64,000 bases of DNA from Plebeiibacterium marinum (GTDB lineage Bacteria > Bacteroidota > Bacteroidia > Bacteroidales > Marinilabiliaceae). Within the stretch, counting starts at the first letter, position 1. Each line of letters begins with the position of its first letter. The position numbers were made by a program, and so were the translations under genes. Below, one piece after another: positions 1-8,833 of the stretch. Location: contig NZ_JAPDPI010000003.1 in NCBI RefSeq assembly GCF_026013615.1, forward strand, positions 1 to 64,000, in the 5' to 3' direction. Under the pieces are notes generated by a model. It saw nothing but the letters and a program-made list of their open reading frames with translations, did no database searches and was not told the DNA's origin.

Positions 1-282
1 ACTTTTGTCTCAAGCCGACGGGCTTTTACTTTCTTCCTTCAGCTGAAGAAAGTAAACAAAGAAAGCCGCCGCTGACATGAAAAAGCTAAAAATCATCGCT
101 CTTCGCTAAAAGAAAAGAACTCACTGCGTTCAAACAGCTTTTCTTTCTTAACGCTTCGTTTACTGATTTTTTTAACGCTTTTACATGAAGGCGGTTTAGA
201 TACCTTAACATATCGCTCAATATCATATAGCCTTTGTTAATATTAACAATATCTATACTCTTATATTTTTTCTCGGTCAGTA
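1..282. repeat. Dispersed hairpin-rich repeat, copy 1
   Basis: Nearly the same sequence recurs at 8049-8424, and this copy may extend beyond the window start. It is built from inverted repeats. A hairpin around the palindrome CTTCAGCTGAAG (37-48) is followed by a long imperfect inverted repeat whose arms lie near 60-118 and 140-200. The loop between these arms differs completely from the loop in the second copy. It lies just past the 3' end of the GH78-like gene. No convincing gene is seen in it. Confidence 0.85.
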
Positions 283-311
283 ATGATTTTCGATATAAAA
301 AAATCGACTTT

Positions 312-2879
312 CTAACGTTTACTTGTGCTTACAAAGGTATAATTTCCGGGATTCACTTTAAACTTTATATACGCTTCGTCCTCGCTATCGAATTCTACAC
401 CATCCATAAGGAAACCTGGTTTATTATTGCGCCAAATTGTAACGGAATTAACTGTAATTTTCACTTTTTTACTGCCCCCAAATACTTTTTTAGGAATACA
501 AACAAGACAGACTGTATGATCCGGCGATGATATTTCTTGTGTAAAACATTTTGCTTCGTTATCAAGATTAAATGATGCTGATATTGTTCCATGCGGCGTA
601 GGAACTGTTCCTGAAATATGAGTTAAATCAGCTGTTATGGGTAAAAATTCGTATAGAGAATAAGCTGGCTTTAGTGGCCTAATCCCCAAATAGAATGCAC
701 TCAAATTATAAAGTGGACCTGCTGACCATGCGTGGTTTGTACTACCCTTTGCCGGGAACTCTTCCCATAAAGTTGATGACCAACTATCAACCATGGCTTT
801 ATACCTGGTTCTGATACGGTTTAATGTAGCAACAGGATCAAGCTGTAACATGGCCATATCGATGTACATCTCCTGATAAGGACTGGCATCGTATCGGGTC
901 TTTAAAATTTCCAGAATTTTATCTTTCTTGTCCTCATCAGCAAATCCGGCAAGTACAGCCCAGGCATTGGTACGATCATCTACCACTTTTGATTGCACAC
1001 CATCCTTTTTATGATAGGCGTATGCTTCTCCATTCCAGAAATAATCGTTAAAATGAACTTTCACTTTTTCTTGCAAGCCTTTGTAAAAGAGTATATCATC
1101 AGTCTTGTTAAGTGTTTCTGCAATATGTATCATATTGGATAGCAAAACACTATAAATAGCATTACTTACGGCATTTACACTACCTGTCTCATTATCCATG
1201 TTACCGCCCCAATCTATCCAGTTCCAAACATCAGGCTGAAGTATCAACAGTCCATCAGCATTTGAAGTAGAAACCAAATAGTTGATGTATTTCTTTATAT
1301 AAGGATAAAGTTCCACTAGTAATTCTTTATCACCAGTATACAAGTAATAATTCCAAAGCATGGATACTGCAGCAAGGTTTTGGTCTGGCAGATGGAATTC
1401 TGTGCCTGGTGCAGTGGTATAAAGCGAACCATCTTCTTTTTGGGTATACATTAGTTCCCGATAAGCCTTTTTAGAAAGCAGGGTACTCTGCTGACCATAA
1501 ATATAAAAGGCATAAAGGATCTGTTCAGAAACATCTCCCCACCATTGCCCGCGTTCACGATCAGGACAATCAAAGAAATAATCACGCATACATACCAGTG
1601 ATGTGTTTTTGCACTTTTCCCACAATGTATTCAACAGCGTATCATTTGAATTAAAAGAACCTATAATCTCTGTATTATATGAAGTTTGATGAAACTTTAA
1701 ATCAAGTATTTCAATTGATCCGCTTACATTGTTAAACTGTAATTGTACCTTGTGACTACTTGAATTTTGCCATGCAAAACATTCAAACTCCTGTTCTCCT
1801 TCTTTGGTAATATAATCCTGGTAATAATAGTCGTTTAACACCATGCGTAAACGAACACCTGCGGGGGCATTTATTTTAAAGTAGGGCATGCCTTGGATAT
1901 TATTATCAAGAATCGCCTCAATAGTATCGTTCCCTGAAATTGTTGTCAGCAGCTCTGACTGGTTGGTAAACTCTAAATAGCCATTATCTTTCCACATCGG
2001 AATGGTACGATTAACCAGTTTATTCCATGGAGAAACCGGAGGTATACCTTTCTCTGTAGCATATGTCCATGATGAATCATCATAATCGTAAGTGTGCCAG
2101 CCTTTAATTTCAAGTCTTGCATCATAAGTAACGGGGTAAGCCAACCATTTAAAAGAATTCCAAATGCGCAAGGGAGATTCTGTATTACCATAAGCAATAT
2201 CGCATTTTTCAGGTAAGGTGAATGATTCGTTTTCGTTGGCACATTGTTTAAAAGGTTGTGTGCTGCCGGCAGGTCTGTAATATCCAAACTTTGGCATACC
2301 TTCAAGAGGATCACCACCAAAGTTATCATTACTAAAAGTTACGGTTCCACTCACTCCATATTTGTACTTTAGCACACCACGTAAAAACGCTGAATCAACT
2401 TTTATCTTCCAGGTTCTGTCTGTAAGAATTTCCGTTAGAGTTGATCCTGTTAGATGAGATTCAAAAAGAAATCCTCCATTTTCTATGGTTCGTTGCGTAT
2501 AGCAATCGGGCCCACCCTTATGCCAAACCAACGCACTTATAATGTTTTCACCACTTGTTAAATATGGTGCCAGATCAATTTCATCATAGTAGGTATTTTG
2601 TAAATCAGGTCGGGTATCCAAACCACCATCGTTCACCACTAACGAATCGTTTACAAACAACCAATATTTATTTTCAGCAGCTATTCGGGTTAAGGCTGTG
2701 GTTGGTTTTGAATCGAGGGTTACTTTCTTTCGGATATTCACCCAGGTGTTATCCAGTCCAGTTTCATTGGTCCAGATCCAGTTTGCAGTCCAGGTTTCTG
2801 ATTGAGCAAAAGTGAATTGAAAGTTTAACGAAAGTGCCAGGCTCAAAAATATGATTGCTTTTCTGATAAATATATTCAT
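312..2879 (-). CDS. GH78-like alpha-L-rhamnosidase, secreted
   Basis: 855 residues from the ATG at 2879. This start is preferred over one 15 codons upstream because it gives a standard signal peptide (MNIFIRK, hydrophobic core, then FAQ). After the signal come beta-sandwich domains of the rhamnosidase N-terminal type, then an (alpha/alpha)6 barrel with the GH78 hallmark DCPDRERGQWWGD near residue 430. GH78 enzymes release terminal L-rhamnose from plant glycans and bacterial polysaccharides. The gene stands alone and has an A-tract/ATGAGTAAT motif about 50 bp upstream. It is more divergent than the GH78 at 41692-44421, so the exact substrate is unknown. The location is periplasm or outer membrane, by inference. 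Confidence 0.85.
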   Translation of the reverse strand: MNIFIRKAIIFLSLALSLNFQFTFAQSETWTANWIWTNETGLDNTWVNIRKKVTLDSKPTTALTRIAAENKYWLFVNDSLVVNDGGLDTRPDLQNTYYDEIDLAPYLTSGENIISALVWHKGGPDCYTQRTIENGGFLFESHLTGSTLTEILTDRTWKIKVDSAFLRGVLKYKYGVSGTVTFSNDNFGGDPLEGMPKFGYYRPAGSTQPFKQCANENESFTLPEKCDIAYGNTESPLRIWNSFKWLAYPVTYDARLEIKGWHTYDYDDSSWTYATEKGIPPVSPWNKLVNRTIPMWKDNGYLEFTNQSELLTTISGNDTIEAILDNNIQGMPYFKINAPAGVRLRMVLNDYYYQDYITKEGEQEFECFAWQNSSSHKVQLQFNNVSGSIEILDLKFHQTSYNTEIIGSFNSNDTLLNTLWEKCKNTSLVCMRDYFFDCPDRERGQWWGDVSEQILYAFYIYGQQSTLLSKKAYRELMYTQKEDGSLYTTAPGTEFHLPDQNLAAVSMLWNYYLYTGDKELLVELYPYIKKYINYLVSTSNADGLLILQPDVWNWIDWGGNMDNETGSVNAVSNAIYSVLLSNMIHIAETLNKTDDILFYKGLQEKVKVHFNDYFWNGEAYAYHKKDGVQSKVVDDRTNAWAVLAGFADEDKKDKILEILKTRYDASPYQEMYIDMAMLQLDPVATLNRIRTRYKAMVDSWSSTLWEEFPAKGSTNHAWSAGPLYNLSAFYLGIRPLKPAYSLYEFLPITADLTHISGTVPTPHGTISASFNLDNEAKCFTQEISSPDHTVCLVCIPKKVFGGSKKVKITVNSVTIWRNNKPGFLMDGVEFDSEDEAYIKFKVNPGNYTFVSTSKR

Positions 2880-2931
2880 TCGAGAGGAGTTTTTATAAAG
2901 GTTCATATACCTATAAAAGAACAAAGCAAAG

Positions 2932-2960
2932 ATTACTCATTCCTCCTATTTCTTTTTTTT
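2932..2960 (-). promoter_or_regulatory. A-tract + ATGAGTAAT motif before the GH78-like gene
   Basis: Read on the minus strand: eight A residues then G, 11 nt, then ATGAGTAAT followed by CTTTG. The motif ends about 52 bp before the ATG at 2879. Similar bipartite sequences precede five other genes in the window. Confidence 0.4.
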
Positions 2961-2993
2961 AACTACAAATTTTAAACCCACTCCAAATAATAA

Positions 2994-3029
2994 AATCCCC
3001 AAACAAGCATCAAACCTATTAGGGGATTT
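2994..3029 (-). terminator. Stem-loop terminator after the GH43/ricin/AbfB gene
   Basis: The inverted repeat AATCCCC...GGGGATT lies about 33 bp beyond the stop at 3062. On the minus strand it is followed by a short T-rich stretch (ATTTTATT). Confidence 0.6.
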
Positions 3030-3061
3030 CAATTAATCTTCAAAAACTTTCCTTGCTATCC

Positions 3062-5206
3062 CTAAATAAGAATCACTTTACTGATATAAGTTTCCTTTCC
3101 TGTAGATATTTCAATGAAGTAAATGCCTTTGGAAAACGTGGATATATCAAGGGTTTCGCAATCGGATAAAATTGCCAGTACCTGCTTGCCGGAAATATCA
3201 TAAACTTTAATTTCTTTTTCTCCCTGATCCAATCCCCTGATATGTAATATCCCCTTGGTTGGGTTTGGGAACAAACGGATATTTTGCTTCCTTTCTATTT
3301 CATCATTATTGGTATTAATACCCCTATCGCCTATTTGGGCAAAAGTAGCATCCTTTTTATCCAGGTCTGAAGAAATAGTCTCCACATATAGGAGGTTGTT
3401 TCTATGCCTGATATATTTATCCGGATACAAATAGCATTGAAAAGAAACCAATTTATCATGGGCCAGACCGGGGCTCTCAATAAACGTGGCCTGATTATAA
3501 AAATCCTGGGTACTTTCGTTTTCACTCAATACTAAATCCCCATTATTATAACACAAATAATTGGATGGATAGTTCATGGATTGTAATGAAACTCCCTGAC
3601 CTGCTAATCCCGGAACTATTTTCCAATAAGCATCCCGGGCATCTGTCATATAACTGTCCATGCGTCCCCTCCCATTTTGATGACGGATAAATTTTCCCGG
3701 CATATTGTAGCTTTCCCATGAAACATACCCCGGGTCCGGGTTCACATATTCACCGGCAAAAACAAGATCGAATTGCTGATTTGTAGTATTTAACAGCTCA
3801 TACTGCTGCAAATTGGCGCCACTCTCTGCGGAACTCAGGGCAATTTCAAGTGCCTTATTACTTCTTTTAGATACAATATTATAGTATCCCTCTGAACTCT
3901 CTATAATTTCCCACATCTGGCAATCTGCTGAATTGGGCAACCACAATCCCACATTGGCACCATTTGCCACCGAACAATTTGACACATCTAAAGCCAGTCC
4001 GCCAGCTACAGCTGTTATCGTATAATACCCATCCGAAGTAGCCTGAATCACCCATTTTTGGCAATCCAAACCATTATCGTCCCACTGGTGCACATTGGTT
4101 CCTGCTGCCTGCGAACATGCAGCAACATCAAGAGCCTTACTGCTGTGGCGAGCCAATATTTTATATACGCCATTTTCAACAGGTAACTGAGATGGCAAAA
4201 GAGTCTCTCCGGAAGGGGCTTTATAGCGGACTCCGGTAGGTAAGGCTTCTCTAAAGTCTGGTGTTCCATCGGTATTCCAAAATAGCTTCTGTGCCCTTAC
4301 ACTACGGGTATGATCACAAGCACCTCCCGATTCTGTTGTGGCATGATAGGCAAACCAATCTTCAGTGCCATCAATTGAGGTAAAAAAACAATGGTGTCCG
4401 GGTCCATAAACCTGAAACTCCGGCTTTTTAACAAATACAGGATCCGGATATTTATACCACGCCTGCAGATTCAAAGGATCTGCCGTTTCATCCATTGACA
4501 ACATCCCTAAAATATAATCCGGTGTCCAGCAACCATTGGCTGAATACACCAAAAATACTTTACCATTTCTTTTAAGGATCTCGGGACCTTCATTCACACT
4601 CCCGTTATTTTCCCATGATTGATCGGGACTGCTGAGCAGGGTTCTTCCCGGCACCAAGGTCCATGGATTGCTCATTTCAGCGATATATATCCGTTGTGGC
4701 TTATCCCCATCAGAAGGATGGGCAACTCCTGACCAAACAAAATAATTCTTTCCATTTAACGACAGTATTGTTCCATCAATAGCCCAATAGTCAGCCGATG
4801 AATCATATATCCTACCCTTACTAACCCAGGATTGCGTTTGGGGATTATCGGATGAATTTTCGATCACATATGTTCTTTGTCCGCTTAAATTATCTATATC
4901 ATTGGCTGTATAGTAGATATACCATTTATTGTTTAAACGGTGTAATTCCGGCGCCCAATAAGCACAACACGGACCTCCTTTTGCCGGGGAAAATACCTCA
5001 ATAGCCGGAGCTGATTTTAACCCTTCCAGGGTAGCCGACTTTTTAAGAACAATGTTCCCGCCTGTAGTCCCCGTTGCATAATAATTCCCGTTATAAACTA
5101 CAATATGAGGGTCTTCCAGTTCATATATAGGATTTGTAAAGCTTTGGCCACAAACTGAAAATAAACTTATAAGCAAACTAAAAACTAATACACTAAACTT
5201 CATCAT
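3062..5206 (-). CDS. Secreted GH43 protein with ricin-type and AbfB lectin domains and a T9SS tail
   Basis: 714 residues. A signal peptide (residues 1-20) is followed by a GH43 five-bladed propeller (about 25-325). It carries the general base Asp32 in ELEDPH, a pKa-modulating Asp in WAIDGT and the acid Glu in NEGPEIL. Next come a ricin-B/CBM13-type trefoil (about 340-480, with repeated ALDVA and QxW motifs) and an AbfB/CBM42-like trefoil (about 490-625, FIRHQNGRG). A type IX secretion sorting domain (about 640-714, FPNPTKG) closes the protein, so export to the cell surface or medium is expected. GH43 with these binding modules usually acts on arabinan or arabinoxylan side chains; the linkage here is inferred. 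It appears monocistronic. Confidence 0.9.
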   Translation of the reverse strand: MMKFSVLVFSLLISLFSVCGQSFTNPIYELEDPHIVVYNGNYYATGTTGGNIVLKKSATLEGLKSAPAIEVFSPAKGGPCCAYWAPELHRLNNKWYIYYTANDIDNLSGQRTYVIENSSDNPQTQSWVSKGRIYDSSADYWAIDGTILSLNGKNYFVWSGVAHPSDGDKPQRIYIAEMSNPWTLVPGRTLLSSPDQSWENNGSVNEGPEILKRNGKVFLVYSANGCWTPDYILGMLSMDETADPLNLQAWYKYPDPVFVKKPEFQVYGPGHHCFFTSIDGTEDWFAYHATTESGGACDHTRSVRAQKLFWNTDGTPDFREALPTGVRYKAPSGETLLPSQLPVENGVYKILARHSSKALDVAACSQAAGTNVHQWDDNGLDCQKWVIQATSDGYYTITAVAGGLALDVSNCSVANGANVGLWLPNSADCQMWEIIESSEGYYNIVSKRSNKALEIALSSAESGANLQQYELLNTTNQQFDLVFAGEYVNPDPGYVSWESYNMPGKFIRHQNGRGRMDSYMTDARDAYWKIVPGLAGQGVSLQSMNYPSNYLCYNNGDLVLSENESTQDFYNQATFIESPGLAHDKLVSFQCYLYPDKYIRHRNNLLYVETISSDLDKKDATFAQIGDRGINTNNDEIERKQNIRLFPNPTKGILHIRGLDQGEKEIKVYDISGKQVLAILSDCETLDISTFSKGIYFIEISTGKETYISKVILI

Positions 5207-5301
5207 GGCATGTAATTTAAATATTTCATGAATTAAACCCGATTGATACTACATAAATCGGGCAACACGGGCCAGGCTTGTGGTATAATAGAAACAACAA
5301 A

Positions 5302-5343
5302 GGGGCTGTTATAAAAATACTTCATATTTTTAATAACAGCCCC
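5302..5343 (-). terminator. Terminator after the first DUF4965 gene
   Basis: GGGGCTGTTAT pairs with ATAACAGCCCC across a 20-nt loop, about 20 bp beyond the stop at 5363. The stem is strong; the minus-strand tract after it is only weakly T-rich. Confidence 0.65.
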
Positions 5344-5362
5344 CTATCAAGGCATCATACTA

Positions 5363-7870
5363 CTACTCTAAAAGTTTGATAAAGTAACCACCAACCACTG
5401 AACGGGCTTGAAATCCTACCTGACGTGCATTCGGAGTTTCATACCAGTCTGTCATAGGAACACGGTCTTCGGTTTCTGTTACAAACAGGTGTAAAGGATC
5501 AATAAACTGTTGGAATTCTTCATTACTATTAGCCATGGTTGCTGTCCATACTACCCAATCGGATTTTGTATAGGTACGACGATTATCCAATGGCAAACCA
5601 TATTTGTTTTGTTTGGTCAGGTAATAATCAATCTCTGTTTGTATCACATCCTTTGGAAAGATATTAAACCCTAGAAGTTTATCCCAAACCAGGTTATACT
5701 TCTGACTCCAGGTACCCGGTTTATCAAAAGTCAGCTTATAGTGATCGCCATCTTTAGCCATCTCTATCCATTTTGCTGCCATATCCTTTGCAGCCGACAT
5801 ATATTTATCTGCAATTTCATTTTTGTTAAGCATAGAAGCTAAACGCCCGAAACTGGCTACTCCCATAATTGCCTTAGCCGAAAGGTTAACATTATGAGCA
5901 AAATGTCCTGCAAAATCATCAGTACATAACTGATTTTCCGGATCCAATCCGTTTTCCAACAGGTAATCAGCCCAAACAGTCAACACTTCCCAATGTTTTG
6001 CTGCATAGTCAGCATTTCTCTCCTGATGCGCAATGGCTGCGGTTAATACCAACATATTTCCACATTCCTCAACAGGCATATCGCCACCGTATGTTTGTCC
6101 GTTAGCCAATGGATAAGTACCAACATCGTGTGCAGCAAAAGGCTTTGTCCATTTTCCGCTTTCTGAATAATAAAAAATTGGGTTCAGCATTCCTTTTAAT
6201 AATTCAGGATTATACTTTAAATACAAAGGAGCCGAAGGGTAAGTCACATCAACCGTTCCGATAGATCCGTTACTAAAGTTTTCTTTCGACAAGAACAGGA
6301 TATTTCCTTGCTTATCTTTTACGAGCTTATGGGCTGCAATGGATTGACGGAAAGCCAACACACATAATTCAGCATAGTTTTTACCACCGGCATTCAGGGC
6401 TTCGTTCCAAACCTGGTTATCCAGTTTATTACATGCTTCAACAACCGATACATAATCGTTTGCTGCCAAGGTTAAAACCTCATCAAACGACACTTCTCCA
6501 TCATGAGCCCACCAGGCCTTTAGGTTATCGCCAAAATACTGAATAGACTCCACATCATCATAAGCCACCATAACTGTGCTTTGGGCTGGTTTTAATCCAA
6601 CAGACCCCAGGTTATCGCATACAAACATTGAAACCATTTCCTGACTCGGACGGGTTACTTTTGAAGCCAGCTGTGAGCTAATCATACCTTTTTGCTTAAA
6701 GTCGTTTTTCACGCCATTATAGTCACCTAACCCAACTGTTTTATCCTGATCAGCTGCTGCCACTAAATAAGCATATCCCCAATCAATACGCACATTATCA
6801 CCTTTACGCTTTAATATTTCCTGCTTGGTGGTACCTGCTTTAACATAGGCCAGGTTGTTAATAGTACCCCTGGTTACTTCTGCCTCTTGCGAAGGGCTAT
6901 TTACTGCCCACTCCGGAGTCATTTCAAAGAAAACCTGAACCTCATGCTCTTTGCCATCATTGGATACCACATCATAATCCACATAATTTACCGGACGTGA
7001 AAGAATATCCAGGTCGCCAGGCAGCAATGGAGAAATAAACCTTACATCCAAATCAACCGGACCACACGTAAAGTTATAGTGCGTTTGAGTTGCAGACAAA
7101 GCTACCTTGTTTTGAACCGCAGTTTTTGAAAAAGCCTGCTCCCTGTCATTCTCCACATAAATACCAAAATCAAGGTAAGCCAAACCACCCCTGTCTTGGC
7201 AATAAGCAGCAAATACATTGTTTCCATCCTTTTTTAACAAGGAAGCATCAAACTCAACAATACGGTTATCTCTGGCACTGTTACCAGTATTCAACACTTC
7301 TTCCCCATTTAAAAACAACACAAAATCATCATCATGCGAGTATCTTAAATATACCTTTGATACACCAGATAAATCAACACCTGAAACCTCGCGGCGCACC
7401 CAGATATGTTCTGTTTCCCAGATTGTTTGTGCATTTTGGTTGCCGTTGTTTCCAAAGGCTCCATTACCTTCTTTCCATGATTTATCATTAAAATCAGATT
7501 TGAACCAGTTTTTTGATGGCTTGCTGGTAGTGTATTTTGCCTTCCATGCTCCTTCACTGGCCATAGGCACAATTGCTTTTAACGGGATATCTTCTTTACC
7601 CAAAAAACGATATACTTCGCCATCAACCCTGATTGCACCAATTAAGGATTGAGTTTTCCCTGTCCAGTGACGGACAGGGATATCAAAAAGCTGGTCTGAC
7701 ATAGACCATGCACTGGTATAAGGATCAATTGTTATTAAAGGATAAGCAGGAGCACGCATCTCCGCTGTATATGAAGCTTGCTTATTTGAACTCATTGTAC
7801 ATGAAGACAATATAGTGCAAAACACAACCACCCCATTTAAACCATGTTTAATTAATTTCTTTAATTTCAT
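5363..7870 (-). CDS. DUF4965 / glutaminase-A-like lipoprotein (paralogue 1)
   Basis: 835 residues. A lipoprotein signal ends in LSSC with Cys24. The N-terminal block (about 40-70, PAYPLITIDPYTSAWS) matches the opening of the DUF4964/DUF5127/DUF4965/DUF1793 family, named after fungal glutaminase A. A jelly-roll module typical of sugar-binding domains is inserted at about 105-230. The C-terminal half is an (alpha/alpha)-toroid region with DVGTYPLANG and LCTDDFAGHFAHN. The glutaminase name is by homology only; glycan-active proteins with similar folds make this doubtful in a PUL. A close paralogue lies at 28010-30514, and the two proteins share the same C-terminal 17 residues. The gene lies outside the GH76-GH125 operon and has its own motif and terminator. 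Confidence 0.85.
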   Translation of the reverse strand: MKLKKLIKHGLNGVVVFCTILSSCTMSSNKQASYTAEMRAPAYPLITIDPYTSAWSMSDQLFDIPVRHWTGKTQSLIGAIRVDGEVYRFLGKEDIPLKAIVPMASEGAWKAKYTTSKPSKNWFKSDFNDKSWKEGNGAFGNNGNQNAQTIWETEHIWVRREVSGVDLSGVSKVYLRYSHDDDFVLFLNGEEVLNTGNSARDNRIVEFDASLLKKDGNNVFAAYCQDRGGLAYLDFGIYVENDREQAFSKTAVQNKVALSATQTHYNFTCGPVDLDVRFISPLLPGDLDILSRPVNYVDYDVVSNDGKEHEVQVFFEMTPEWAVNSPSQEAEVTRGTINNLAYVKAGTTKQEILKRKGDNVRIDWGYAYLVAAADQDKTVGLGDYNGVKNDFKQKGMISSQLASKVTRPSQEMVSMFVCDNLGSVGLKPAQSTVMVAYDDVESIQYFGDNLKAWWAHDGEVSFDEVLTLAANDYVSVVEACNKLDNQVWNEALNAGGKNYAELCVLAFRQSIAAHKLVKDKQGNILFLSKENFSNGSIGTVDVTYPSAPLYLKYNPELLKGMLNPIFYYSESGKWTKPFAAHDVGTYPLANGQTYGGDMPVEECGNMLVLTAAIAHQERNADYAAKHWEVLTVWADYLLENGLDPENQLCTDDFAGHFAHNVNLSAKAIMGVASFGRLASMLNKNEIADKYMSAAKDMAAKWIEMAKDGDHYKLTFDKPGTWSQKYNLVWDKLLGFNIFPKDVIQTEIDYYLTKQNKYGLPLDNRRTYTKSDWVVWTATMANSNEEFQQFIDPLHLFVTETEDRVPMTDWYETPNARQVGFQARSVVGGYFIKLLE

Positions 7871-7942
7871 TACAATTACATTATTTAAATATTAATTTTC
7901 TATTCATTACCATCCATATTTAAATACAACCAGGGTAAGTTT

Positions 7943-7968
7943 ATTACTCATTAGATTACTGCTTTTTT
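7943..7968 (-). promoter_or_regulatory. A-tract + ATGAGTAAT motif before DUF4965 paralogue 1
   Basis: On the minus strand: AAAAAAG, 10 nt, ATGAGTAAT, about 70 bp before the ATG at 7870. It belongs to the six-member motif set described in the findings. Confidence 0.4.
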
Positions 7969-8048
7969 GTATTATTTGTAATAATCATAATTGGCATGAT
8001 ATTTTATCACTAGTGTCCAACTAAAATATTAATCTTCAGACTTACATT

Positions 8049-8424
8049 ACTTTTGTCTCAAGCCGACGGGCTTTTACTTTAGCTCACGAATTATAATATA
8101 GGTGTTCGTGATTTCCGCTTTGCTCCAATTCTTCCTTCAGCTGAAGAAAGTAAACAAAGAAAGCCGCCGCTGACATGAAAAAGCTAAAAAATCACCGCTC
8201 TTCGCTAAAAGAAAAGAACTCTCCCGTTTTAGAATTTGTAGGGATTTGAAATTCAAATCCCACAATGTTCTTGAACGGGATTTTCTTTCTTAACGCTTCG
8301 TTTACTGATTTTTTTAACGCTTTTACATGAAGGCGGTTTAGATACCCTAACATATCGCTCATTATCATATAACCTTTATTAGTATTAACAATATGCATAC
8401 TCTTATATTTTTGTGACGGTCAGT
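8049..8424. repeat. Dispersed hairpin-rich repeat, copy 2
   Basis: Matches 1-282 closely apart from two replaced or inserted loops. One loop near 8080-8130 contains the inverted pair TCACGAA/TTCGTGA. The other near 8220-8280 has outer arms TCCCGTT/AACGGGA around an inner pair GGGATTTGAA/TTCAAATCCC with a one-base centre. The conserved parts form the arms of a larger imperfect inverted repeat. A 68-codon minus-strand frame crosses it, but it follows the repeat structure and is not supported as a gene. Confidence 0.85.
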
Positions 8425-8501
8425 TAAGATATTTCATGAAAATTGGTGAGAGATAACTTTCACTCCGAACGCACAAGGGCATCGCCTCCGCAGAGTAGCT
8501 G

Positions 8502-8722
8502 TGACTAAATGGTTATTCCCGGAAATATCAAAATTTTGGCCGTGACTAAACGGTCATGGGGCAAAAAAATGGTTTTGGAGCCTTTAACTAAACAGTCATG
8601 GCCATTTTTTTGCTTTTTTGGCCCGTGACTAAATGGTTAAAGGGCATTTTAAAAAAAAAATGGGCCTTGACTATATAGTTACGCCCCATTTAATTCAAAA
8701 GTCGGGTTTGACTGTTTAGTCA
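8502..8722. repeat. Array of six phased TGACT-N4-AGTCA palindromes
   Basis: Copies start at 8502, 8543, 8585, 8626, 8668 and 8709, giving spacings of 41, 42, 41, 42 and 41 bp. Each core is 14 bp, for example TGACTAAACGGTCA or the perfect TGACTGTTTAGTCA. Several cores are bracketed by complementary GGCC-rich flanks and separated by A/T-rich linkers. In five of six copies every arm difference still pairs as G-U in plus-strand RNA. It lies 3' of the GH76 gene and next to the hairpin-rich repeat. No known family was recognised. Confidence 0.85.
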
Positions 8723-8780
8723 CGGGGTAAATTTTTCAACGGACTGTTGATTGACATCGGGATATGGAGTAAAAACATAA

Positions 8781-8799
8781 CCCCATGCGTTGCATGGGG
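8781..8799 (-). terminator. Terminator after the GH76 gene
   Basis: Perfect 8-bp stem CCCCATGC/GCATGGGG with a 3-nt loop, 35 bp beyond the stop at 8834. A T-rich stretch (TTATGTTTTTAC) follows on the minus strand. Confidence 0.75.
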
Positions 8800-8833
8800 C
8801 CAGGATAAAATCGAGTTTTCTTTCAAACACTGT

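Noticed and set aside
7090-7652. Plus-strand frames of 133 and 144 codons opposite DUF4965
   Set aside because: Shadow frames: the minus-strand gene has clear domain blocks here, while the plus frames have no recognisable motif.
8192-8398. 68-residue minus-strand gene
   Set aside because: The frame lies wholly within the hairpin-rich repeat and runs through a loop that is replaced in the other copy; it reflects the repeat, not a conserved protein.
8502-8722. CRISPR array
   Set aside because: The period is regular, but the repeats are short, variable palindromes and the linkers are A/T-rich and low in complexity; no cas gene is nearby.
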